Shown piece after piece: positions 16,809 through 25,756 of a DNA stretch of 64,000 nucleotides. A program made the position numbers and the translations under genes. Each line of letters opens with the position of its first letter. Position 1 is the stretch's first letter. Under the pieces are notes generated by a model. It was not told where the DNA came from. It worked only from the letters and a program-made list of their open reading frames with translations, and did no database searches. This DNA is from Pyrinomonadaceae bacterium (GTDB lineage: Bacteria > Acidobacteriota > Blastocatellia > Pyrinomonadales > Pyrinomonadaceae): contig JAJTWY010000001.1 in NCBI GenBank assembly GCA_021463165.1, positions 124,001 through 188,000 of the forward strand, read 5' to 3'.

Positions 16809-17915
16809 TCAACGCCATTTGACGATCTTAAAAACTATCTTTTTGTAATCGTCCTTTTCATACAAAACGCCGATCCGATCCTTGTCGGTCGATACAATAT
16901 CCGAATAAGCAGTGTAGCTATCCGTCGGCGTCGGGGCGGCGTCAATCAAAATGCTTCTTGTCCAGGTGAAGCCGGCGTCAAAGCTGATCCGCAAAGTAAG
17001 ATCGTCGCGCCGCTTCGCGTTGGCGTTGTTTGAGAATGCGACCGTTTTGCCTTCGATCGCGAGCAGGCTGCCCTGACACACTGGGTCGGGCAGATCTTTG
17101 TCAAATCCGGCCGCATTCCACGTCGCTCCGCCGTCCAAGCTGCGAGCCGAGATGCGAAGTTTTTGATCGCCGCGCTGATTGCGGGCGTTGAGCAGAAGTC
17201 CGCCGTTCGGCAGTTCGGCCGCGGTCGCTTCATTGCTGCCTTTGATGCCAATGTCGTCGCTGATCTTAAATGTCTTTCCGTGGTCGTCAGAGTAGAATGC
17301 GGCGGCCATGTAATCGGTCGCATCGTCTTGCGGCTCGCCCTTTGAATAGTTAATTGGAACCAGAATTCGACCTTTGTACTTGCCGCTTGTGAATTGCACG
17401 GCGTGGCCGGGCGTGTTTGCATACGCACGCCAATCGGCGCGCATGGCCTGCGACGAAATGTTAACTGCGTCAGACCATGTTTCGCCTTCATCGACAGAGG
17501 TTTTGTACCAAACTTCTCGCCGGCCTTTGCCGAGTCGAACCTGAGTTTCGGTGTTGTTGCCCGTGTTGTAAAAAAGGAAGATCTTGCCCTTCGGGTATCG
17601 TTTATCGAAAAGATCAACGACCGGAGCCGGATTTCCCGCTTGCAAACTCTCGTTATCGACGACATCGCGGACAGCTGTCCACGTCTTGCCGTTATCGACG
17701 CTTGTTTTCAAAACAATGTTGATATCGCCAAAATCACTGGATCCGCGATGCCGGGCCTCAGCAAAGGCTACCAGTTTTCCGGACGGCAGCCTTATGATCG
17801 CAGGTATGCGATACGTTGCCACACCGGCCTCACCGCTCTGGAAAACGGTCTGCTGGCCGGTACAGATACACGCGAATGCAGCAATAAGTGCTGATAAAAA
17901 GAGTATTCTTAACAT
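16809..17915 (-). CDS. Exo-alpha-sialidase (GH33), secreted
   Basis: 368 residues with a Sec signal (1-20, ending CICTGQ). Six-bladed sialidase propeller: the YRIPAI motif (R36 of the arginine triad), EARHRGSSDFGD with the catalytic-acid region, and five Asp-boxes of S-x-D-x-G-x-T-W type (SVDNGKTW at 72-79, SVDEGETW, SDDHGKTF, SLDGGATW, SFDAGFTW). The nucleophile Tyr is probably in DSYTAYSDI near the C-terminus. It removes terminal sialic acid from glycoconjugates. Its ATG lies 1 nt after the GH29 stop, so translation is likely coupled. Confidence 0.93.
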   Translation of the reverse strand: MLRILFLSALIAAFACICTGQQTVFQSGEAGVATYRIPAIIRLPSGKLVAFAEARHRGSSDFGDINIVLKTSVDNGKTWTAVRDVVDNESLQAGNPAPVVDLFDKRYPKGKIFLFYNTGNNTETQVRLGKGRREVWYKTSVDEGETWSDAVNISSQAMRADWRAYANTPGHAVQFTSGKYKGRILVPINYSKGEPQDDATDYMAAAFYSDDHGKTFKISDDIGIKGSNEATAAELPNGGLLLNARNQRGDQKLRISARSLDGGATWNAAGFDKDLPDPVCQGSLLAIEGKTVAFSNNANAKRRDDLTLRISFDAGFTWTRSILIDAAPTPTDSYTAYSDIVSTDKDRIGVLYEKDDYKKIVFKIVKWR

Positions 17916-17916
17916 T

Positions 17917-19347
17917 TTAGCTACTGGTATTGTACACCCTTACCGTAGAGATGACCGGACACGCTCGCGAATCCTCGATCGTGATCCGAACTCGACTAGT
18001 TAGCTGTTTTGGAAACCGTACGATCCGCTTGTAGCCTATGGTCGTTTCGCGAGCAACCGGCAGAAATTCCCGCCCGTTCCAGACTTCGACGGCAAAGCTC
18101 TTGGCCCGCTGGCCGAGGCCGATATACTCCTGAAGCAGGATCGTATCAATGTAGCTTTCCATCTCGAGATCCAGGGTCAGCGATGCGGTCGTCACTCCGT
18201 CCTTTGGTGCCCAATATGTCTCGAATGAGTCGTCGAGCACATTGTTCGGAGCGAACCTAGAACCGCGAATACTCGAGGCGGAGATCTTTCCCTTTGCCAG
18301 GTTACGTGCAAAGGCGCGTTCCCGCGCCGCCTTGAATTCCATCAGACGCGCGATGTCGTTCTCGTTAACAAGCCCTCGTCGGTCAACGCCAATGTTAAGC
18401 AGCAAGTTACAGTTGCGCCCGACCGAGCCGTAATAGATGTCCATCAATTGATCGGTCGACTTGAGCCTTGTATCCTCGTCTGCGTGATAGAACCAGCCCG
18501 GCCGGATCGAAACATCGCACTCGGCCGGTACCCACTCCGAACCATTCTCATCGCCCGTGTTCAAAGCCTTTTGGTCGGCAAAACCTGGAAATGATCCCTC
18601 GTTATCGCGCATCGACCAGTTCGTCTCGCCGGCGATCCCGCGTTCGTTGCCAACCCAGCGGGCGTCCGGCCCGGCATCGCTGAAAATGACCGCATTGGGC
18701 TGAGCAGAGCGGATAGTCGAAAAGAATCCATCGAAGTCGTAGACCATCCGCGTCTTGTTGTCGTTCGCTCCGTCGAGCCATGATTCGAAGACCGGGCCAT
18801 AGTTCATCAGCAATTCGCGCCATTGCTGTTTGTAGATCTTGTTGTATCGCGGGGTTCCATAGAGCGGATGATTGCGGTCCCACGGCGAGATGTAAACGCC
18901 GAATTTAAGTCCGTACTCGCGCGTCGCAGCTGCGACGTCTTTAACGACATCGCCCTTACCATCCCGCCATTTCGAATTCTTTACCGAATATTCCGTGGTC
19001 GCCGACGGCCAGAGACAAAAGCCGTCGTGGTGCTTTGCAGTAAGAATAATGCCTTTCATCCCCGCGTCTTTCACGACCTTCGCCCACTGCCGAGCGTCGA
19101 ACGCCGTCGGGTTGAATTCATCCGTCGGGGCGCGCCCCTCGCCCCACTCATGGCCGGTGAAAGTGTTCGGGCCGAAATGGACGAACGCGTAGTATTCGAG
19201 CTTTTGCCACTCAAGCTGTGAGCGCGTCGGTATCGGGAGAACTGGTTTTGGAGCCGGCTGACCGGCAACGGCGACCGCTATTGAAAGAGCGATCAAGACA
19301 CTGGACCACCCGCGTCTCGCTTGCACTGATATCAGCATACGACTCAA
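17917..19347 (-). CDS. Alpha-L-fucosidase (GH29), secreted
   Basis: 476 residues. Start at TTG 19347 has AGAGGT about 8 nt upstream; ATG 19338 would shorten by three residues. A signal sequence covers about residues 12-29 (SSVLIALSIAVAVAGQP). GH29 hallmarks: WQKLEYYAFVHFGPNTFTG, ILTAKHHDGFCLWPS, KFGVYISPWDRNHPLYG, and ESWLDGAND with the nucleophile D192; NLLLNIGVDRRG comes later. The last 130 residues look like an F5/8-type or beta-sandwich module (SRFAPNNVLDDSFETYWAP). Hydrolyses alpha-linked fucose from glycans. Overlapping function with its neighbours GH20, GH33 and GH92. Confidence 0.95.
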   Translation of the reverse strand: MSRMLISVQARRGWSSVLIALSIAVAVAGQPAPKPVLPIPTRSQLEWQKLEYYAFVHFGPNTFTGHEWGEGRAPTDEFNPTAFDARQWAKVVKDAGMKGIILTAKHHDGFCLWPSATTEYSVKNSKWRDGKGDVVKDVAAATREYGLKFGVYISPWDRNHPLYGTPRYNKIYKQQWRELLMNYGPVFESWLDGANDNKTRMVYDFDGFFSTIRSAQPNAVIFSDAGPDARWVGNERGIAGETNWSMRDNEGSFPGFADQKALNTGDENGSEWVPAECDVSIRPGWFYHADEDTRLKSTDQLMDIYYGSVGRNCNLLLNIGVDRRGLVNENDIARLMEFKAARERAFARNLAKGKISASSIRGSRFAPNNVLDDSFETYWAPKDGVTTASLTLDLEMESYIDTILLQEYIGLGQRAKSFAVEVWNGREFLPVARETTIGYKRIVRFPKQLTSRVRITIEDSRACPVISTVRVYNTSS

Positions 19348-19397
19348 GTTGATGACCTCTGGGTCTCAAAGTGCCACCCGGGACACTCGGAAACAGT

Positions 19398-21719
19398 CTA
19401 ATGGACCAATTCCCCGCCGCCGATCTGTCTTAGGCCCTGGCCCTTAATGCCGACCCGGAAACGGAAATGCGCGTCGCCGCCGCGGTGATTGTATCTCAAT
19501 GAGATCTTGTGCAAGCCGGCCTTGAGCGGAACGACGACCGACTTCATTTTACGATCCTTCGTTCCGGCTTCGTTGATTACCATCTTTCCGCCCAACACAA
19601 GCGTCGCATCCCATGTCGAATCCACCTGAAGCTCGTAAACACCATCCTGGGCGACCCGCAGATATCCATCGTATTGAACGCCGAAGTTCTTTTTCAGATC
19701 TATCCGCTTCTCGAACTGCGTTAGAAAGATCGACCGCGTTTCGCCTTCGAACTTCTGCGGTTCGCCGCTGTCCATGGGGATCACCAGTGAATAGTTTACC
19801 CCGGGCCTCGATTCCGCAATAGAAACCGGCTCGAGCATCGGTCCGCGCACGATCGTCGCTGCATAGACAACGCTCCTGCGCCCGATGCCGTTCACAACGA
19901 TCGTTTTTAGCGTTTTCGACTCCCCATCGGCTAGGAGGATCTCGATCGGAGCTGAGTACTGCGATGACTTTTCGTCCGGCGTCGAGCCGTCGATCGTGTA
20001 ATGTATCCTTGTCCCTGGTGCCGGCGTCAGGGTGAGCTGGATTTTTTCTGTTGTCGTGATGACATTACGCAGGCCGTCCGGCTCTGGAATGCGATAATTG
20101 ACATTCTGACGGTCAAGCATCGGCATGTGAGCCTGAAAGCGTCGTTTGAAATCCGCAAAATCCTTGTCTTCGGGCCGCGACCAGACGCTCTCGGCAATCG
20201 CGAGCATTCGTGGTATCGCCATGTACTCGACCTTGTCGCCGGTCTCGATGTATTCGGTCCAAATGTTTGCCTGGCCGCCTATCACGTATCTCGCTTCCTC
20301 GGCACTAAGCTCTTTTGGCACCGGATCGAACTGATAGACCTTTTCGAGCGGCAGGTAGCCCCCGATATTCAGCAGTTCGTATGCCGGATCGCCCTGGCCG
20401 TAGTCGAGATAGGCGAAATCGGTCGGCGTCATGATCACATCGTGCTTTGCTTTCGCGGCCTCGATCCCGCCTTTCATTCCGCGCCAACTCATGATCGTCG
20501 CATTTGGCGCGACGCCTCCCTCGAGGATCTCGTCCCAGCCGATGATCTTTTTGCCTTTGGAATTGACGAACCTCTCCATCCGACGAACGAAATAGCTCTG
20601 AACCTCGTGTTCGTCCTTGAGGTTCTCGCGCTTTTTAAGTTCCTGGACATATGCAGATTCTTTCCAGAAATCCTTCAATACCTCATCACCGCCAATATGA
20701 ATGTAAGGCGACTCTGGAAAGAGCTTGATCGTTTCGTCGAGTACGTCGTCGAGAAATTTGAACGTTTCTTCCGTCGGGCAAAAGACCTCTTTGAAGATAC
20801 CCCACGTCTTCTTCACCTCGTACTTGTAATCGCGGCCCGCGCACCCAACACCAAGCGCCGGGTATGACGCCAACGCCGCTGACGCATGGCCCGGAAGCTC
20901 GATCTCGGGGATCACGTTTATATACTTTGACTTGGCATAAGCGACAACGTCGCGAATCTCATCCTGAGTATAAAATCCCTCGACCGGGCGCCCATCGCCC
21001 TTAAAGACCGTTGAATAAACCCCTTCGTGACTCTCCGGCCGCTTCGACCCGATCTCGGTCAGCTTCGGGTATTTCTTGATCTCGATACGCCAACCTTGAT
21101 CGTCAGTCAGATGCCAGTGGAACTGATTGAATTTATACTGCGCCAGCAGGTCGATGTACCTTTTGACAAAGGAAACGGGCATGAAATGACGGGCAACGTC
21201 GAGATGCATGCCGCGGTAGGTAAATCGGGGCTCATCCCGGATATCAATGGCAGGAATGCTCGCGTTCTTATCGGAAATGGAAGGCAATAATTGCAGCAGC
21301 GTTTGAATCCCGTAGAAGACCGCCCGCTCGGTGCCCGAGATCTGTACGGACTCAGGAGTTACCTTCAATGAATAAGATTCCGAGCTGAGGCCGGACGGCT
21401 CGGCCGTGACGACCGCAAATCGAATGATGTCTTTCGTTTGCGGCTTGGTCGTCGTCTGAAGTTCATACCCCAAGCTTTGTCGAAGACCAGCATTAAATGC
21501 GACCGCTAAGCGACGGCTCGAATCAGACATGGTAAGTATCTTCGTCTTCTTGCTGAGCTGAAAAGACCCAGTACCGAGCGAAACGGTCTGGGGTTGCGGA
21601 ATGACGTTGACCTTCGTTGGCTGGGCGCTGATCAGGGAAACAAATATCAGGCTGATCGCAAAAGAAATAAGCGAGGTTTTCATGGCAGTGATCGGAGTCG
21701 TTGATTTTGCTCCCATCAT
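19398..21719 (-). CDS. Beta-N-acetylhexosaminidase (GH20), secreted
   Basis: 773 residues from ATG 21719, which overlaps the rluD stop; ATG 21683 (761 residues) would put the Sec signal MKTSLISFAISLIFVSLISA exactly at the N-terminus and may be the true start. The GH20b domain (40-160) precedes the catalytic barrel: RGMHLDVARHFMP, NQFHWHLTDDQGWRIEI and YIHIGGDEVLKDFW with catalytic D345-E346. Then WSRPEDKDFADF, a chitobiase C-terminal domain (RIHYTIDGSTPDEKSSQY) and a C-terminal PA14-like domain (about 660-765, DGVYELQVDSTWDATLVLGG). Releases terminal GlcNAc or GalNAc. Heads the glycosidase run. Confidence 0.95.
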   Translation of the reverse strand: MMGAKSTTPITAMKTSLISFAISLIFVSLISAQPTKVNVIPQPQTVSLGTGSFQLSKKTKILTMSDSSRRLAVAFNAGLRQSLGYELQTTTKPQTKDIIRFAVVTAEPSGLSSESYSLKVTPESVQISGTERAVFYGIQTLLQLLPSISDKNASIPAIDIRDEPRFTYRGMHLDVARHFMPVSFVKRYIDLLAQYKFNQFHWHLTDDQGWRIEIKKYPKLTEIGSKRPESHEGVYSTVFKGDGRPVEGFYTQDEIRDVVAYAKSKYINVIPEIELPGHASAALASYPALGVGCAGRDYKYEVKKTWGIFKEVFCPTEETFKFLDDVLDETIKLFPESPYIHIGGDEVLKDFWKESAYVQELKKRENLKDEHEVQSYFVRRMERFVNSKGKKIIGWDEILEGGVAPNATIMSWRGMKGGIEAAKAKHDVIMTPTDFAYLDYGQGDPAYELLNIGGYLPLEKVYQFDPVPKELSAEEARYVIGGQANIWTEYIETGDKVEYMAIPRMLAIAESVWSRPEDKDFADFKRRFQAHMPMLDRQNVNYRIPEPDGLRNVITTTEKIQLTLTPAPGTRIHYTIDGSTPDEKSSQYSAPIEILLADGESKTLKTIVVNGIGRRSVVYAATIVRGPMLEPVSIAESRPGVNYSLVIPMDSGEPQKFEGETRSIFLTQFEKRIDLKKNFGVQYDGYLRVAQDGVYELQVDSTWDATLVLGGKMVINEAGTKDRKMKSVVVPLKAGLHKISLRYNHRGGDAHFRFRVGIKGQGLRQIGGGELVH

Positions 21720-22696
21720 ATCAAATCGAGAAGCCCATTCAATTCTCTCGGCAGCGTTTGGGTAAACTGCATGCTTTTTTTCGTTACGGGATGCTTGAAA
21801 GCCAGGCGCTCAGCGTGGAGGAAGAATCGACCGAGCTGAGCAACCGCTTTTCTTATCTCAACATTTGCTATCGAGTTGTCGCGGCCTTCGTTATAGACGC
21901 CGTCGCCAACGACTGGATGATTGATGGACGCCAGGTGGACGCGGATCTGATGCGTTCGACCGGTCTTGATGTCAACTTCGAGGAGCGTGTACTTATCGAA
22001 GCGTTGCCGGACCTTCCAAAGTGTGAGCGCATTACGGCCGTTTGCGGAAACTGTCATTTTTGTACGGTGCCAGCGGTCGCGGGCGATCGGCCGGTCGATA
22101 GTGCCCGCTGTTTGTTCGACGCGGCCGTGGACAAGGGCGATATAGCTTTTTTCAACCTCGCGGTCGTGAAATTGGCGGGAAAGCTCTTCAGCGGTCTGTT
22201 CGTCCTTGGCAACAACGATCAGTCCCGATGTGTCTTTGTCGAGGCGATGGACGATGCCGACGCGGGACTCAGATTCGGCATTCAAGTTGGGTGCTGGGAT
22301 CTGGAATTTGAAATGCCCAGCGATCGCATTTGCGAGCGTGCCTCTGTCGATCCCCGCTCCGGGATGGACGACCATCCCGGCTGGTTTGTTTATTACCGCA
22401 AGAAATTCATCCTCGAAGACTATTTCCAACGGAATGTCTTCCGGTTCAAATCGTCGCGAAGGTGTTTCGACAAGATCGACGTCGATCTCGTCATCCTTGC
22501 GGACCTTGTATGAAGGTTTTGCCGGCTTCTCATTAACGAGAACATCCTCGTCACCGATCAGCCGCTGAAGACGCGAACGCGACCAACCTGCGATCCGCTC
22601 GGCGAGAAATGCATCCAGCCGCAAGCCAGCATCCCCTTCGTCCACTCGGAAGGAAATGCCAACACCATCGGTCGAATTGCTAACCGGCTGGCTCAC
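21716..22696 (-). CDS. rluD: 23S rRNA pseudouridine synthase, RluD type
   Basis: 326 residues. An S4 RNA-binding domain (LDAFLAERIAGWSRSRLQRLIGDEDVLVN) precedes the RluA-family catalytic domain with VINKPAGMVVHPGAG, the HRLDKDTSGLIVVAK motif (catalytic Asp) and RTHQIRVHLASINHPVVGD. It isomerises uridines of helix 69 in 23S rRNA if the RluD assignment is right; the RluA family also contains other targets. Its start overlaps the upstream secreted-protein gene by 17 nt and its stop overlaps the possible GH20 start. Confidence 0.93.
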   Translation of the reverse strand: MSQPVSNSTDGVGISFRVDEGDAGLRLDAFLAERIAGWSRSRLQRLIGDEDVLVNEKPAKPSYKVRKDDEIDVDLVETPSRRFEPEDIPLEIVFEDEFLAVINKPAGMVVHPGAGIDRGTLANAIAGHFKFQIPAPNLNAESESRVGIVHRLDKDTSGLIVVAKDEQTAEELSRQFHDREVEKSYIALVHGRVEQTAGTIDRPIARDRWHRTKMTVSANGRNALTLWKVRQRFDKYTLLEVDIKTGRTHQIRVHLASINHPVVGDGVYNEGRDNSIANVEIRKAVAQLGRFFLHAERLAFKHPVTKKSMQFTQTLPRELNGLLDLI

Positions 22697-23357
22697 GCGG
22701 CAATAGTTCGATGTATTTCGACAGGGACTGCAGCATTTCCCGGATTGTGACAGTCGGCTTTCTTGACCGCACGGATATTATAACCTTGGAGCCCCAGTTC
22801 TTTCTGTTCTCCTCGATATATTGCGAGCGAAGCTGGCTAGCGCGTTCGAAGGCCTGCCGGTTACGGTCGTCCTGCGCCAGGCGACGCTGTCGTTCATCTT
22901 CAAGCTCCGATCTGATGTGAGCTGCGACACCCGCGCTTGTTCCATTCTGCAGATCTCGTTCCAGCTGGATCTCGCGGTCCGATTTCGAAACCGCCGACGG
23001 CTCTGTGAGGTTGATCCCATTTACGACCCATTCCCGGCCCGGCGACCCACCGCCGTCCAGGTCAAGCTCGATACCCCTTGTCGAGATCTTTACTCCCGTG
23101 ATCCTCGATCGTGCTCCTTTCGCGATAGCCACCCCGAATTCCTTCACAAGACGTTTGTAAGCGGAGTCGTCAATGCTGACGACCGCATCGTCAAAAGTCA
23201 TGTAGACCCCGGCATCGATTGCGGGGAGATCCATCTTAACGGAAACAAACCGGCCTACAAGGGCCTTTCTCATGCGAACCTCGCTGTCGTCCTGGGCTAT
23301 TGCGATTTGAGTGAATGCCGCAATGAGGAATGTGACCAAACAGAATACTCTACCCAT
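22680..23357 (-). CDS. Secreted protein of unknown function
   Basis: 225 residues, Sec signal 1-21 (VFCLVTFLIAAFTQIAIAQ), strong AGGAG ribosome binding site 6 nt before ATG 23357. No known domain recognised. The middle part has beta-rich stretches (VGRFVSVKMDLPAIDAGVYMTF, ITGVKISTRGIELDLDGGG); the region 130-185 is a highly charged, probably helical or coiled-coil stretch (ELEDERQRRLAQDDRNRQAFERASQLRSQ, given here only in part as its key pattern); the C-terminus has VIISVRSRKPTVTIREMLQ. It lies between lgt and rluD in one run, so likely co-transcribed. Confidence 0.78.
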   Translation of the reverse strand: MGRVFCLVTFLIAAFTQIAIAQDDSEVRMRKALVGRFVSVKMDLPAIDAGVYMTFDDAVVSIDDSAYKRLVKEFGVAIAKGARSRITGVKISTRGIELDLDGGGSPGREWVVNGINLTEPSAVSKSDREIQLERDLQNGTSAGVAAHIRSELEDERQRRLAQDDRNRQAFERASQLRSQYIEENRKNWGSKVIISVRSRKPTVTIREMLQSLSKYIELLPREPAG

Positions 23358-23383
23358 ACGTTCTCCTCGATCCGATCCCAGAT

Positions 23384-24199
23384 CTAAGAAGCAGGAACAT
23401 CCCGTTCACTGCCAATAAGGGATCGCAACCTCCACACAAGAAAAACTACAGCGGCAGCCGCAACCCCAAGGCTCGTCAGTTGCGAGGTAGACAAACCGGT
23501 CAAGGTCGTTAGACCAAAAAGATCTCCGCGCGGATCATCGCGGATGAACTCGATCAAAAAACGAAAGATCGAGTAAATAATAGCGTAAGTGATCAGGATC
23601 TGACCAGAGAATTTTTTTCGACGGTGCAGCCAGAACAAAAAGGCGAAAACGCCGAGCATCACAACCGATTCGATGATCTGAGTTGGCCAAAGATATAGGT
23701 CGGCCCCGTCCGGCCCTATGATGGGAACACCAGTATATTCGTGACCCTTTTCTGTGAAATGCACGCCGAGCGGACCATCGCAAACCTTTCCCCAGCAACA
23801 TCCCGCCGCAAAACAGCCTTGGCGGCCAAAAGCCTGACCGAGAGCGACTCCCGGAGCGAAGGCATCCGCAACCTTCCAAAACGGCAGTTTATAGAGCGGG
23901 ACCAGGATGGCCGTAGCCAGAAATCCGCCGATCAAACTGCCATAAAAAACGCCCCCTGAGCGAAGAAAATCAAGCGAGAATACTTTGACGTTATCCTCGA
24001 CCATCAGCATCAGCAGCTTTGAACCTAGCAGGCCGCCGACCAATACCCATAGGCCAAGATCGTAAATACGCTCTTTCGGCAGGCCATCACGGGCAGCGAG
24101 CCGTGAGGCCACAAAAAGAGCCAGCAGCATCCCGAGCGCCAGGAAAATGCCGTAGGTCGTTACCGGAAAATCGCCAATTCGAACGAGTTCAGGGTACAT
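23384..24199 (-). CDS. lgt: Prolipoprotein diacylglyceryl transferase
   Basis: Transfers diacylglyceryl from phosphatidylglycerol to the lipobox Cys of prelipoproteins; first step of lipoprotein maturation. ATG 24199 gives 271 residues starting MYPELVRIGDFPVTTYG, the usual Lgt opening; a TTG at 24235 would overlap upstream space without reason. Multiple membrane helices; GGVFYGSLIGGFLA, ALGQAFGRQGCFAAGCCWG (the G-R-x-G-C-F-x-x-G-C-C-x-G signature) and FLIEFIRDDPRG (catalytic Arg region) are present. lspA, the next enzyme of the pathway, lies directly upstream. Confidence 0.96.
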   Translation of the reverse strand: MYPELVRIGDFPVTTYGIFLALGMLLALFVASRLAARDGLPKERIYDLGLWVLVGGLLGSKLLMLMVEDNVKVFSLDFLRSGGVFYGSLIGGFLATAILVPLYKLPFWKVADAFAPGVALGQAFGRQGCFAAGCCWGKVCDGPLGVHFTEKGHEYTGVPIIGPDGADLYLWPTQIIESVVMLGVFAFLFWLHRRKKFSGQILITYAIIYSIFRFLIEFIRDDPRGDLFGLTTLTGLSTSQLTSLGVAAAAVVFLVWRLRSLIGSERDVPAS

Positions 24200-24241
24200 A
24201 GTCGGAACCACTCGCCTGAGCGGGTGGCAAAACAATCATCG

Positions 24242-24781
24242 CTACACTTCGCTATTACTCACCTTTGGATCCCCGGTCAACGCAGGCGGTTCCGCCTTCC
24301 TTTTCGCAAAGAACATGTCGATCACGAGCAAACCCGCTCCGATACAGATCGCTGCGTCGGCAATGTTAAAGGTCGGATAATGCCAATTGCCAAACTGCAC
24401 GTCGATAAAATCGATAACGAAGCCCAGGCGAAGGCGATCCGTAACATTTCCGACGATCCCGGCCAGAAGCAACGCGAGAGATCCCATGATCCTGTCATCG
24501 CTTCGCGGAGTTCGCCAGAAGAAATATAGAACCAGCGTCGCCGCCGCCAATGCCACCAGCGACAGTCCCCAACGCCCAGTTGCCCCGTGGTCATCGAGCA
24601 TCGAGAACGCAACGCCCGTATTCTGCGCATACGCGAGGTTCAGAAAGCCCGGAATTATCGAACGATCCCCTTCGAAGCGAATAACCCGCGCAGCCCAGGC
24701 CTTCGTCGTCTGGTCTATCAGAAATACGCCCCCCGCGATCGCAAGGTAAGCGAGCTTCCAAATGAGATCGGTTCTCTTCAC
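24242..24781 (-). CDS. lspA: Signal peptidase II (lipoprotein)
   Basis: Membrane aspartyl protease that cleaves prelipoproteins after Lgt action. 179 residues, four membrane helices, with LAYAQNTGVAFSML (N-T-G-x-A-F), GIVGNVTDRLRLGFVIDFIDV (catalytic Asp in N-x-x-D-R) and NIADAAICIGAGLL (second catalytic Asp in F/W-N-x-A-D). A longer-than-usual polar C-terminal tail is present. It lies in the ileS...lspA-lgt run; ileS-lspA linkage is common in bacteria. Several lipoproteins in the window (10861, 43351) would be substrates. Confidence 0.96.
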   Translation of the reverse strand: MKRTDLIWKLAYLAIAGGVFLIDQTTKAWAARVIRFEGDRSIIPGFLNLAYAQNTGVAFSMLDDHGATGRWGLSLVALAAATLVLYFFWRTPRSDDRIMGSLALLLAGIVGNVTDRLRLGFVIDFIDVQFGNWHYPTFNIADAAICIGAGLLVIDMFFAKRKAEPPALTGDPKVSNSEV

Positions 24782-25237
24782 TTAATTCTTCTTGGTCTCA
24801 ACCGCCGTTTTTGTTTCCGCAAAAAAGGATTTGTTGACGATCTTCCATTCGCCGTTTATCTTCAGTAGCGTCATATAATCGACGAACTTCACGGTCGGGT
24901 AATCGAGCACGATCCTCGCTACGGCGGCATTTCCCGTAACATCGATCGATTCGATCCGCCGTCCTTTTTTCCGTTCGGCCTCATCAGCCGCCGGCTTCCC
25001 GATGAACGCCCGCGTGATAAAGTGATCGAAACTCTCGACCGAGTAAGCCCCCTCCTTGATCCAGATCATATTGCCCTCGGTGTGAAAGGCCTTTCGGGCG
25101 TATGCCGGATCACCTGTTGCATGGGCTTTGATGTAATTTTCAAGCGGGATCTTTACAGCCTCGCCGTCCGGACGTTGGGAAAAACCCATGCCGACAGTCA
25201 ATAGAGTAAGCGTCAGGATCAAAATTGCATTTTTCAT
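24782..25237 (-). CDS. Secreted NTF2/lumazine-binding-like protein
   Basis: ATG 25237 gives 151 residues with a Sec signal (1-20, ILILTLTLLTVGMGFS). The mature part resembles the NTF2-like Lumazine_bd_2 family: IPLENYIKAHATGDPAYARKAFH, EGNMIWIKEGAYSVESFDHFI, GNAAVARIVLDYPTVKFVDYMTLLKINGEWKIVNK, with the last VDYMTLL-WKIV pair typical. Function unknown; small-ligand binding or isomerase-like fold. No gap to lspA, so translated together. Confidence 0.82.
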   Translation of the reverse strand: MKNAILILTLTLLTVGMGFSQRPDGEAVKIPLENYIKAHATGDPAYARKAFHTEGNMIWIKEGAYSVESFDHFITRAFIGKPAADEAERKKGRRIESIDVTGNAAVARIVLDYPTVKFVDYMTLLKINGEWKIVNKSFFAETKTAVETKKN

Positions 25238-25318
25238 ATGATCGGTATCTTGTGAAAAAAATGGTTTCGCGGAGTTTAACTCGACTCGTAGCCTGCACAC
25301 TCATCAGCCGATATTTAA

Positions 25319-25744
25319 CTACTCTGTGTAAGGAAATATCGCCTTCGGAGCCTTAAAGCGTTTCCACCAATCAGAGTAACAAACGTCTGTACACCCAATG
25401 CCGTGCGTAACAAGTCGCCATTTCCCGCCCGACTTCCGAAGCAGGCCAAAGAAGTTATTGTCATAGGCGTCTTCGTAGCCTTCAAATCCGGTACCTTTTA
25501 CCGATGGTGGGCCGCCCGAAGGTAGTGTGGGCGTCGCGCTGATGAATGCCCAAGCTCCCTGGACTTTCAGTTCCTCGACCACAAACACGATCTTCTGTTT
25601 ATAGGCTTTTTCGACCGGCACGCGAATCACGTTCAGTACCGCCGCGCGATCCGCCGAGCCTTTTTCCGGGGTGTAAACGGACTGCGCATTTGTGATAACA
25701 CAAATACTCAACAAAATTAGAAGCGAGAATAACGCACGACGCAT
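25319..25744 (-). CDS. Small secreted protein of unknown function
   Basis: 141 residues with a Sec signal (1-20, SLLILLSICVITNAQ). Mature part: GSADRAAVLNVIRVPVEKAYKQ, FVVEELKVQGAWAFIS, YDNNFFGLLRKSGGKWRLVTHGIGCTDVCYSDW. A pair of cysteines (GCTDVCY) near the C-terminus could form a disulfide. The 'gkWrlv' strand pattern resembles NTF2-like cores, as in its neighbour at 24782, but no family is assigned. The start lies 6 nt after a minus-strand TATAAT located at the end of ileS, so it may have its own leaderless transcript. Confidence 0.78.
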   Translation of the reverse strand: MRRALFSLLILLSICVITNAQSVYTPEKGSADRAAVLNVIRVPVEKAYKQKIVFVVEELKVQGAWAFISATPTLPSGGPPSVKGTGFEGYEDAYDNNFFGLLRKSGGKWRLVTHGIGCTDVCYSDWWKRFKAPKAIFPYTE

Positions 25745-25750
25745 ATCTTC

Positions 25751-25756
25751 ATTATA
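25751..25756 (-). promoter_or_regulatory. Candidate -10 element (leaderless start of the 25744 gene)
   Basis: Perfect minus-strand TATAAT overlapping the ileS stop codon, 6 nt before the ATG at 25744. No clear -35 at the expected distance, which lies inside ileS. Same spacing as before rnhB, clpS and the ATL gene. Confidence 0.4.

Noticed and set aside
20001..20867. Plus-strand open frame across the GH20 gene
   Set aside because: Antisense to the catalytic domain of a certain GH20 enzyme and composed of Cys/Phe/Arg-rich random-looking sequence.
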